From VRUE01 sp963703235 (GTDB lineage: Bacteria > Actinomycetota > Thermoleophilia > Solirubrobacterales > 70-9): DNA of 64,000 bases. Positions 40,157-46,664 of this stretch are shown in pieces. The stretch is taken from positions 2,170,001 to 2,234,000 of the forward strand of contig OY969802.1 in assembly GCA_963703235.1 (NCBI GenBank), given 5' to 3'. The notes below the pieces were generated by a model. The model had not been told where the DNA came from and did no database searches. It saw nothing but the letters and a program-made list of their open reading frames with translations. Numbering within the stretch: the first letter of the stretch is position 1; every line of letters starts with the position of its first letter. The position numbers and the translations under genes were made by a program.

Positions 40157-40297
40157 TCACGACAGCCACCGGATCACGACCAAGACAGTCAGCGCTACAG
40201 CAAGCGCCGGAATCACAGCCTGGGCTGAAGCCGCGACGACAGGCAGGACGATGGCGATAGCGAGAGCGACCGCCAGCGCCCCGATCAGCCGGTCCAT
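40157..40297 (-). CDS. 46-residue membrane peptide
   Basis: A very short frame starting ATG 40297 with AAGGAGTGAGG upstream and ending TGA 40157. The product (MDRLIGALAVALAIAIVLPV, then VAASAQAVIPALAVALTVLV, then VIRWLS) is two hydrophobic helices, a likely double-span or hairpin membrane peptide. It lies in line with other small genes of the transfer operon. Function unknown. Confidence 0.6.
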   Translation of the reverse strand: MDRLIGALAVALAIAIVLPVVAASAQAVIPALAVALTVLVVIRWLS

Positions 40298-40304
40298 TCC
40301 GACC

Positions 40305-40520
40305 TCACTCCTTCCGGTGGCTATCGAGTTCGCGAAGTTCCTGAATGGCCCGCCAGGCGCTCGACTGGAGCCGGGCTACCGCCGACAGGGCCAGGTCGAA
40401 TGAATCCTCCGTCTCTTGGTCGCCTCGACCACGTGCCGTGCCGAGCAGTGCCAAAGCTGCGAGGCCGATGAGCATGACGAGGCCGAGAATGGCGAGAAAC
40501 CAGACCAGCACCATCGTCAC
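40305..40520 (-). CDS. Small single-span membrane protein
   Basis: A 71-residue product with one N-terminal membrane helix (MVLVWFLAILGLVMLIGLAALALLG) and a charged cytoplasmic helix (SFDLALSAVARLQSSAWRAIQELRELDSHRKE). Start GTG 40520 overlaps the upstream gene stop by GTGA. Part of the transfer-module operon; function unknown. Confidence 0.7.
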   Translation of the reverse strand: MTMVLVWFLAILGLVMLIGLAALALLGTARGRGDQETEDSFDLALSAVARLQSSAWRAIQELRELDSHRKE

Positions 40521-40810
40521 TCACCCCCCAGCGAAAGCCCGGCCAACTCGGTCGCGCAGGTGCCAGCATAGGTATCAACAATGGCCGCGATTCGGGCGTC
40601 GAGAACTGAGCCCCCGCGCTTAACCATCTGCACTTCCAAGTTGGTCAGTAGCTCGGTGTTGACCATGCCCACATGGGCGACGAGTGCGCTCGCCTGCAAG
40701 CGGGCGGCCGCGCGCTTGGCGGGAAGCTGCTCCTCGCGGAGTACGGCGGCGGTCTGACGCTCCCGGCGGGAGAGCGAGCGAGGGCGGTAGGGAACTAGAT
40801 CACTTGGCAT
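40517..40810 (-). CDS. Small helical protein in the transfer operon
   Basis: A 97-residue, mainly helical protein (SLSRRERQTAAVLREEQLPAKRAAARLQASALVAHVGMVNTELLTNLEVQMVKRGG). Start ATG 40810 with AAAAAGGAGG; the longer reading to 40915 has no better site. Overlaps the next gene by GTGA. First gene of a leftward run to 37647, divergent from the orphan gene at 40896. No family recognised. Confidence 0.72.
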   Translation of the reverse strand: MPSDLVPYRPRSLSRRERQTAAVLREEQLPAKRAAARLQASALVAHVGMVNTELLTNLEVQMVKRGGSVLDARIAAIVDTYAGTCATELAGLSLGGE

Positions 40811-40895
40811 TTGCAATCCTCCTTTTTCAGATGAATCGTTCAGCCGAGGATTGCACGGATTTCTGTGCCCAAATTGACCTAGCTTTGACCGAAAA

Positions 40896-42101
40896 ATGGC
40901 CTCTGCAAGTGACACTGCGAAGCTGATTCAAGCTGTAGCCAGCGAGCTACGCGGTCTAATGCGAACGAAACGGATCGAGCCAGCCACGGCTGTGCTCTTT
41001 CCGGCTATCGCAGCAACGCGGCGGGTCAAGTTACAAGCGCAGCAGTCTGAGATTGACCTCAGCGGGGGTAGCGGCTTGCGTGACGTACTGCGCTTAATAC
41101 TCGATGAGCTTCAAGAAGATGAGGATAAAAATAAAGCGGCATATCTAGAGGCTGGCGGCGATCCTAAGAAGTTCCGGCCACTAGTGAAACCCGCCAAAGA
41201 GCTGCTCGGTCTGACGCCGACGACTGAACACAAGGGGATTGGTGATCGCCAAGGGGCTGCGGCGAAGTCTCGGGGTGTCGAGCCAAGCACGATGCGAAAG
41301 CACGAGCCAAAGATCGCCAGGGAGTTGGCGGTTTACCTTGGGCCTTTGGTTCGCGTCAGCTCTGATAAGCCAGGGGTGGACGTAGAACGCAGTGTGTCAG
41401 CGCCGCTCATCAATGCAGCGGAGCGCTTGGCCACACGGCGTTTTGAACCCTGGCCTTCAACTTCCAACCACTCAATGACCGAAGAAACCGAAGCAGAAAT
41501 CTCTACACTGGTCTCAGCACTAGCTGATACTTACGACGAGCTTCGCACTGAGTTGGACGTAATTATGTACGACACGCTTGAGGGGCAATTTTACTCTACC
41601 CACACCCACTATGCTCGATCCTTGCTTGCCCTAGTACGCCGAGGGTTCGACAGAGGAATACCTATATCTCGGGAACTCTGGGAAAGAGTTAGGGCTTTCG
41701 AGACACCCGACTTCAACAGTTTTCTATGTCTGCTTTCGAGACTGCTAGTGATTGTTGATCGAGAACTGCCACGGTTTTCAGACCGCGAGAAGGAACTGCT
41801 CAACTATGCGGCCAACGAGAGCAGCGGCAACCTTCATGGGTTCTTGTCGCTTATGGAGCAGGATAGCCTTGGAAAGAAGCTCCTAAGAGACTGGGATAAA
41901 TGGCTATTCAACGACCCTGAGGCTATTGTGTTCTGGGATCTGGGACGTAGACCAATGGCAGTCCGACGAGCACTCTATAGGGCCGCGCAACTTAATGGTG
42001 GAAAAGACCTGACTTTGGACAACTTGGGGAACATAGAGGAATCTGTTGACGTACTAGAGAAGGCTCCCGCAAGGAGGGCAAACCTTGCTCCGCAATCCTG
42101 A
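40896..42101 (+). CDS. Orphan 401-residue protein, candidate defence or regulatory protein
   Basis: A mostly helical soluble protein. Visible parts: an N-terminal helical region, a middle segment (GIGDRQGAAAKSRGVEPSTMRKHEPKIARELAVYL) that could be a helix-turn-helix, then an acidic helical C-terminal region with many Leu and Arg (DNA-free in appearance). No catalytic motif is evident. Codon use and GC are lower than for the transfer genes, marking the start of the cargo part. ATG 40896 lacks a clear ribosome site. I do not recognise the family. Confidence 0.75.
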   Translation: MASASDTAKLIQAVASELRGLMRTKRIEPATAVLFPAIAATRRVKLQAQQSEIDLSGGSGLRDVLRLILDELQEDEDKNKAAYLEAGGDPKKFRPLVKPAKELLGLTPTTEHKGIGDRQGAAAKSRGVEPSTMRKHEPKIARELAVYLGPLVRVSSDKPGVDVERSVSAPLINAAERLATRRFEPWPSTSNHSMTEETEAEISTLVSALADTYDELRTELDVIMYDTLEGQFYSTHTHYARSLLALVRRGFDRGIPISRELWERVRAFETPDFNSFLCLLSRLLVIVDRELPRFSDREKELLNYAANESSGNLHGFLSLMEQDSLGKKLLRDWDKWLFNDPEAIVFWDLGRRPMAVRRALYRAAQLNGGKDLTLDNLGNIEESVDVLEKAPARRANLAPQS

Positions 42102-42136
42102 GACAGCTAAAATGCTGGGTTAATAACTAAGTTTGA

Positions 42137-42571
42137 AAGATCACACGTAACGAACAGTGGTGGGAACGATTCGAGGACGACGGCAGTCGGGCCCGAATTG
42201 CCGCAGTCGAGCTTCGCGGGAAGTCCACGGAACGCTTTGAGGCTGCCACAATCGACTTTCTAGAAATTGCGGTGCATGAGAATGTGCCGCGAATCTTTGT
42301 GGTGCGCGCTGACTGTGTTCCACAGCTCGAAGCAGACTGGCTCGTGCTTCAGCCGGACCTGTTCCGTGTTGATCCAACCAGGGGCTGGGAACCTGTTGGG
42401 GATCGGTTCGAGAACTTAATGTTCATCGGCAGCGAGGAACTGGCGACCATCAAGCTGAGAGCAGCCGACCCCTCGACCCTTTGTGCTGTACGTAGTCTTG
42501 GAGAAGATGCATTTGAGGTTCAGAATTTTTCCAATGCGCCTCTCCGGCTTGTGAAGGCAATTCGATCATAA
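42137..42571 (+). CDS. Small protein without canonical start (possibly 5'-truncated)
   Basis: The frame reads KITRNEQWWERFEDDGSRAR, continues through FEAATIDFLEIAVHENVPRIFVVRADCVPQLEADWLVLQPDLF and ends at 42571, 144 residues. The coding-like stretch begins right after a stop at 42134, and the first in-frame ATG/GTG/TTG is GTG 42272, which would discard a third of the conserved-looking sequence. Either an ATC (42140) start is used, or the 5' end was lost. No family recognised; GC content is like the surrounding cargo genes. Confidence 0.45.
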   Translation, partial: KITRNEQWWERFEDDGSRARIAAVELRGKSTERFEAATIDFLEIAVHENVPRIFVVRADCVPQLEADWLVLQPDLFRVDPTRGWEPVGDRFENLMFIGSEELATIKLRAADPSTLCAVRSLGEDAFEVQNFSNAPLRLVKAIRS

Positions 42572-42624
42572 GTCTCGTTTAGAGCGTCGGCTACTCCCAA
42601 GCTTCAAGACAGCTCTCAAGTCTC

Positions 42625-43140
42625 CTAAGCTTTTAGCCGGGGACTGACCGCCTCGGCGCAGAATCGCCCTTTGCCGAGCTGCTTGCGGACCACTTTGACC
42701 CAGAAACGCGCTTCGCCGTTGCGGATTGCTTCCGTGAAACCGAAGTCCGGAACCGGTTCGCCTTCGTAGCGGCCGGTGGCGTCACTAACAACATCAGTGC
42801 TCTTGTCTTCTGACGCTGCTCCATACGGGGGTTCATAGATGGTCCGAATCGGCTGTTTGCGCCTGCACGCCGGTTTCGGGGAAGCGACCCGACCGTACGT
42901 GATGATGATCGGAGTTTCAGCGGTGACGCCAGGGAAGTTCCACCACTTGCTGTCGGGCGGTAGCTCGGCCGATTTGACCTTGAGTGGCGTCAGCGTGACC
43001 GGATAAATGACCGGCTTCGCGTTGGCCCGGCTCGCCGGACCGAGTAGCAAACTGCCGAAAAGCACGGCGACCGCGAAGCTCCCCAGTATGAGCCTGAATC
43101 GGTCCCGCCAGTTTTCGTCTGCCACCGTGAGAGCGTCCAC
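42625..43140 (-). CDS. Membrane-anchored or secreted protein of unknown function
   Basis: A 171-residue protein with a short cytoplasmic N-terminus and one hydrophobic segment (FRLILGSFAVAVLFGSLLLGPASRANA) that could be a signal peptide or anchor, then an extracytoplasmic beta-like domain (IYPVTLTPLKVKSAELPPDSKWW, PIIITYGRVASP). GTG 43140 with AGGAGG upstream. No family recognised. Confidence 0.72.
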   Translation of the reverse strand: MDALTVADENWRDRFRLILGSFAVAVLFGSLLLGPASRANAKPVIYPVTLTPLKVKSAELPPDSKWWNFPGVTAETPIIITYGRVASPKPACRRKQPIRTIYEPPYGAASEDKSTDVVSDATGRYEGEPVPDFGFTEAIRNGEARFWVKVVRKQLGKGRFCAEAVSPRLKA

Positions 43141-43235
43141 CTGTTTGCGCCTCCTCCTGATTGATTTGCCGTCCCGCCGGGTAATTCAATCGTTCATGCT
43201 AACCGATTAGCAGGAATACCTCAGACGATTCCTAA

Positions 43236-43460
43236 ATCCCTCGCCCCAAGCGCCAAGCACCCGAGGCCCGCACGCGCCTGGCGGCTTTCGCCAAGGACTA
43301 CGCCCGCAAGGAAGCCGAGCTTGAGCAGGCCGCCGAGCGGCTTCGTGCTGAGCGCGATCAGGCGATCCGCGCCGCCTACAAGGACGGCCTGCCGATGGCC
43401 GATATTGCCCGCGTCCTTTCGATGAGCCATCAGCGGGTATCGCAGATCGTCCGCAGTTAG
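43236..43460 (+). pseudogene. Short HTH protein frame without canonical start
   Basis: The frame encodes RPKRQAPEARTRLAAFAKDYARKEAELEQAAERLRAERDQAIRAAYKDGLPMADIARVLSMSHQRVSQIVRS: a charged helix and a C-terminal helix-turn-helix (GLPMADIARVLSMSHQRVSQIVRS), a common layout for small actinobacterial regulators. There is no ATG, GTG or TTG after the stop at 43233 until an ATG deep in the HTH. A one-base shift upstream would give a plausible start region (att cct aaa tcc), so a frameshift is likely. Directly followed by the tandem structured repeats. Confidence 0.5.
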
Positions 43461-43466
43461 ACAGAA

Positions 43467-43536
43467 GATTCCGGCGGGCCGGAGCAGGATTCCCTTGCGG
43501 GAGCCCTCCCTGCGAGAGCCCCGACCCGCCGAAATC
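43467..43536. ncRNA. Structured tandem repeat unit 1 (candidate RNA)
   Basis: 70 bases starting GATTCCGGCGGG and ending CCCGCCGAAATC, so the ends pair (GATT/AATC, a C-A mismatch, CGGCGG/CCGCCG). Inside are a TCCC-TTGC-GGGA hairpin and a GCAGG/CCTGC pairing. Unit 2 (43559-43634) keeps the outer stem exactly while its inner hairpin changes in a compensatory way. Strand unknown; it lies between convergent genes. Confidence 0.45.
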
Positions 43537-43558
43537 ATCTGCCGGTTCGCGGGTGGAA

Positions 43559-43634
43559 GATTCCGGCGGACCAGAGCAGGGTGCCCCTTGGCAGGGGTCC
43601 CTCCCTGTGGCCTGCGCTCCGGCCCGCCGAAATC
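43559..43634. ncRNA. Structured tandem repeat unit 2 (candidate RNA)
   Basis: 76 bases with the same outer stem as unit 1 and an inner CCCC-TTGGCA-GGGG hairpin plus GCAGGG/CCCTGT pairing. The two units are 22 bases apart. Conservation of paired ends with covarying interior suggests selection on RNA (or single-stranded DNA) structure rather than on coding. Confidence 0.45.
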
Positions 43635-43644
43635 GCCCGGCCCA

Positions 43645-43977
43645 TCAGTCGTCCTCGTCCTCGCCATCGTGATCGTCTTCTGACAACGCGACCGCATGGA
43701 GCGCCGCTCGCGTTGGCACGACGAGCGAGTCCTTGCGATTGAGGAAGTCGTGGCGGTGCAGCAGACCGATACGGGCCAGATCGAGGACAGCGCGTTCGAT
43801 CCCGTCGTGGGTGCCGAAGTCCTCCGGGTCGATCGCAATCTCCTTAATCAATTCGGAGACGCTGAGTTGGACCGGGTGCAGGTCGATCACGTTCTCGAGG
43901 ACCGCCCGCTGGAAAGTCCAGTCCTGATAGGCGGCGGTGCCCTTTGCCGGACGGAGATAGCTACGCTGATTGCGCAT
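43645..43977 (-). CDS. Small winged-helix-like protein
   Basis: A 110-residue protein with a likely winged helix (WTFQRAVLENVIDLHPVQLSVSELIKEIAIDPEDFGTHDGIERAVLDLARIGLLHRHDFLNRKDSLVVPTRAAL) and a very acidic C-terminal tail (EDDHDGEDEDD). ATG 43977 with AGGAAAGG 10 or so bases upstream. Acidic tail plus DNA-binding fold suggests a regulator or DNA mimic; not recognised further. Convergent with the tandem repeats and HTH frame. Confidence 0.7.
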   Translation of the reverse strand: MRNQRSYLRPAKGTAAYQDWTFQRAVLENVIDLHPVQLSVSELIKEIAIDPEDFGTHDGIERAVLDLARIGLLHRHDFLNRKDSLVVPTRAALHAVALSEDDHDGEDEDD

Positions 43978-44000
43978 GGGAAGTTGCCTTTCCTGTGCCG

Positions 44001-44041
44001 GCCCCGGGGGCGTCCAACCGCCGCCCGGGGCGTTTCTTTTT
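44001..44041 (+). terminator. Plus-strand hairpin with T-run
   Basis: GCCCCGGG (44001-44008) pairs with CCCGGGGC (44024-44031), with extra GGCG/CGCC pairing inside, followed by TTTCTTTTT (44033-44041). It would stop plus-strand transcription running from the HTH frame and tandem repeats through the antisense of the small winged-helix gene, before the Shedu-like gene. Confidence 0.55.
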
Positions 44042-44156
44042 GGACGAGGCGAAACCCTAGGGTGACTCTGCGCTGTTTGGCAAGGTGTCGTTCCTTAGAG
44101 CACCGTAGGTAGACTGTCGATGGTAAATAGTCCTAAAAGCTACTGTTTCCTCGGCG

Positions 44157-44189
44157 TATACTAATTGGCAGTACCAGGAGATCGCTATC
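44157..44189 (+). promoter_or_regulatory. Promoter and ribosome site before the Shedu-like gene
   Basis: TATACT (44157-44162) as -10 box, then AGGAG (44176-44180) 6 bases before an ATC codon at 44187. No ATG, GTG or TTG is in frame here, so these signals point to an ATC start or to a sequence error. Confidence 0.45.
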
Positions 44190-45269
44190 CCAAACCCTAA
44201 CTACCAATTTTCTGAGCCTGTTGTCATTCGAGAATGGCATACCGGATCGATTAAGGTCCAGGTTGGGTATGTCACCAAGCACCCCGAGAAGAACTGCATT
44301 GTTATTCAGAAGAACTGGCGCGGCGAGGGTGGCTACCAGACTGAGAAGATCAATATTCGGGACGCCGCAGATTGGCGATCAATCAGGGAGGCTGTCGAAC
44401 GTCTTTGGCCCGAGATAGGAGAGGAGCCCACCGGGGCTGCCATCGATGAAGCAATTAGGAAGGTCAGCGGCGAGGCTGAACTCATCCAGCTAGTCGCCAA
44501 GTATCCGGAGATTCTTACCGGCATACCCAGAGATATCGACATCTTCAAGCTTCCAGATGATCAAAAGAAAGCCGTAAGAGAGCTTCTTGCCGCAGGCGGT
44601 GAGATTGCAGCAGCGGTTATCGAGAAGCTTACGGAGCAGCCCGTCGAGGACTTGGCTCAGTTCGTCCAAATCCTTCAAGAGCTCAGGCTATCGACCGTCA
44701 ATTCGCTTGTAAATCACGTTAAGTCACGAATCAGCTTTATCAACATGTTTGAGAAAGCTATTCATGATGACTCGTCATATGAGCGACGCGGCAAGGAATC
44801 GATCCATAGTCTTTTGAAAGCCAACATTTGGATTTTGGATCGCAACTTCGCGATTCTTCATGATGATGTAACGCTGAAAACCATCATCGAGAAAGAGTGG
44901 GGCGGGGAACCGGACAGAGAGGAGGGTGGTAAACGGCCAGACTTTTTGTGCTTGGCGCCTACTACTACTGGAAGGGAAATCCCCAACCGGATCGTCCTTG
45001 TGGAGATCAAGCGGCCCAGTATTACTCTGAAGCTGAGACACGTAGAGCAGCTGATGGACTACCGGCAAATCCTCCAACGTCACTCCGGTCAGCCTATTGA
45101 GGACTTCGAGTGCTTTTTGATCGGAAGGAAGGTTGACCCTAAGCTCCAGGCCAATGACTTGTCGGAGTCAGGATTTGCAGTAAAGACCTACACGGACTTT
45201 ATCTCGGAAGCACGCAAGTTCTATGCCGAGTACCTGAAAATAGTTGAAAGCGAGGATTACGCTGTTTAG
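44187..45269 (+). CDS. Shedu-like PD-(D/E)xK protein (DUF4263-type), unusual start
   Basis: About 360 residues. The N-terminal half (IRDAADWRSIREAVERLWPEIGEE and following) is a helical sensor-like region. The C-terminal half has KESIHSLLKANIWILDRNFAILHDDVTLKTIIEKEWGG, then the nuclease core RPDFLCLAP and IVLVEIKRPS with the catalytic Asp and ExK, as in Shedu (SduA) and related stand-alone nucleases that protect against phage. Coding potential runs from about 44163, but the first canonical in-frame start is TTG 44652, which would delete half the protein. Ribosome site AGGAG favours ATC 44187. Low GC compared with the chromosome. Function as defence effector is inference from the family. Confidence 0.7.
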   Translation: MPNPNYQFSEPVVIREWHTGSIKVQVGYVTKHPEKNCIVIQKNWRGEGGYQTEKINIRDAADWRSIREAVERLWPEIGEEPTGAAIDEAIRKVSGEAELIQLVAKYPEILTGIPRDIDIFKLPDDQKKAVRELLAAGGEIAAAVIEKLTEQPVEDLAQFVQILQELRLSTVNSLVNHVKSRISFINMFEKAIHDDSSYERRGKESIHSLLKANIWILDRNFAILHDDVTLKTIIEKEWGGEPDREEGGKRPDFLCLAPTTTGREIPNRIVLVEIKRPSITLKLRHVEQLMDYRQILQRHSGQPIEDFECFLIGRKVDPKLQANDLSESGFAVKTYTDFISEARKFYAEYLKIVESEDYAV

Positions 45270-45370
45270 CCCGCAACGACTGGTCCTAGCGCTTGCGAAC
45301 CTGCGCCAAGAGGCCATCGAGCCTATTGAGGATGCGCCGGTTCGAGAGATGCCCGCTTAGCTCCATGAAC

Positions 45371-45403
45371 AGAAGCCCCTGCACAGCGGGGCTTCTGCTT
45401 TTT
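45371..45403 (+). terminator. Intrinsic terminator after the Shedu-like gene
   Basis: AGAAGCCCC (45371-45379) pairs perfectly with GGGGCTTCT (45388-45396) around an 8-base loop, followed by GCTTTTT. It separates the Shedu-like unit from the methylase-HerA-NurA unit. The 321-base gap 45270-45590 holds nothing else that I can support. Confidence 0.8.
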
Positions 45404-45590
45404 GGGGGCACTCCAACCGGGCCTGAAATCGCGCTCCATTTCAGCCACTTAGTGGGCGAAATCGCCTCGATGCAAACGGATTAGCAGGGATTTCGTCGGA
45501 TTCTGGCTCGCTTTTGTCCTACTTTAGAGCTATAGCAGCGACTGACTTGCAGTAGCTCGATCTACGCCTTACGAGATAGGGTCCGCGCCC

Positions 45591-46565
45591 ATGCAGGAAG
45601 CGGCCAGGGCGAATGTCCAACATGCAGATAGGCGGGTTGTTCTCAGCCCCCTGCGATACCCAGGCGGAAAGCGGCGCCTTGTGCCATATATCGCTGCAGC
45701 TCTCGCCGAGAGCGATCTCCAACCCGATCTCTTTGTAGAGCCATACGCCGGAGGCGCAAGCGTTTCCCTTGAGCTTCTTTATCTCGACCTGGTTGGGCGC
45801 ATCGTCATTGGCGACGCCGATCCCATGGTCAATGCGTTTTGGGAAACCGTCATCTCCGATGTGGACTGGCTATGCGAGCAGGTGGAATCCATCTCTCTTG
45901 ATCTCAAGACCTGGGAATACATGAAGCAGACGAACTTCCGAGCCCGCCGCAAGCTTGCCCTCGCCTGCCTCTATCTCAACCGAACCAGCTTCAATGGCGC
46001 GCTCCATGAAGGAGCTGGCCCCATCGGCGGAAAGGCGCAGACCAGCGAGTACGACATCGGCTGCCGCTTCCCGCGCAAGCGTCTGGTTTCTCGTCTGCGC
46101 AAGTGCGCGAAGCTCGCAGATCGGGTTGACGTCGCTCCAGCACAAGACGCAATGATCACCGTGCGCCATGCGCGTGAGCGAGCGCGCCGAGAAGATGCGT
46201 CGGCGTTCTTCTACCTGGATCCGCCATTCTGGGCAAAAAGCCGATTTCTTTATCGGCGCTCGTTCACGGACCTGGCACACGAGCGTCTTGCCGACCAGCT
46301 CCATTGGCTACAGGATCATTTCCTGCTCTCGTACGACCCAGCACCCGAGATCGTTGAGCTCTACACCGGCCACACGGCGGGAACGGTCGCGGAGATCGAG
46401 TTGCTCTACTCGGGATCATCTCGCTCTGCGGGCAAGGAGATAGTCATCTCGAATCTTCCTAAGTTGCCGGCCGAAACCAGACTTTGGCGCACCAGCCGAG
46501 AATGGCGGGACGCTCGTGAATCGGCCTCCCAAACGGCTATCGACTCAGCCGCCTCAGAAGCCTGA
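45591..46565 (+). CDS. D12-class DNA adenine N6-methyltransferase (Dam-like)
   Basis: A 324-residue alpha-class adenine methylase: PLRYPGGKRRLVPYI and FVEPYAGGASVSLELL (SAM-binding motifs X and I), then the catalytic YLDPPFW (motif IV) near residue 210. The target recognition region lies between. ATG 45591. First of four same-strand genes (methylase, HerA-like, NurA-like, EVE-like/nuclease) with short gaps. In that context the methylase could mark self DNA or act as part of the effector, as in restriction-type defence. Secure as a D12 methylase; target sequence unknown. Confidence 0.93.
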   Translation: MQEAARANVQHADRRVVLSPLRYPGGKRRLVPYIAAALAESDLQPDLFVEPYAGGASVSLELLYLDLVGRIVIGDADPMVNAFWETVISDVDWLCEQVESISLDLKTWEYMKQTNFRARRKLALACLYLNRTSFNGALHEGAGPIGGKAQTSEYDIGCRFPRKRLVSRLRKCAKLADRVDVAPAQDAMITVRHARERARREDASAFFYLDPPFWAKSRFLYRRSFTDLAHERLADQLHWLQDHFLLSYDPAPEIVELYTGHTAGTVAEIELLYSGSSRSAGKEIVISNLPKLPAETRLWRTSREWRDARESASQTAIDSAASEA

Positions 46566-46664
46566 TTAACAAAGTCGCGCGGAAGTCTGCACAGTTCCGT
46601 CCGAATCTAGTGGGAGTCTCCACAGCCTATCGTTGTTCCAACATAACCACGGAGGTACTCTCTC

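Noticed and set aside
43461..43644. Tandem repeats read as simple terminators of the two convergent genes
   Set aside because: No T-run follows either unit and the units share detailed structure beyond a simple stem, so a terminator-only reading was not adopted.
45331..45366. Sequence similar to the tRNA T arm and end (cgccggttcgag ... tagctccat)
   Set aside because: Only about 12 and 9 bases match with unrelated sequence between; too little for an attachment site.
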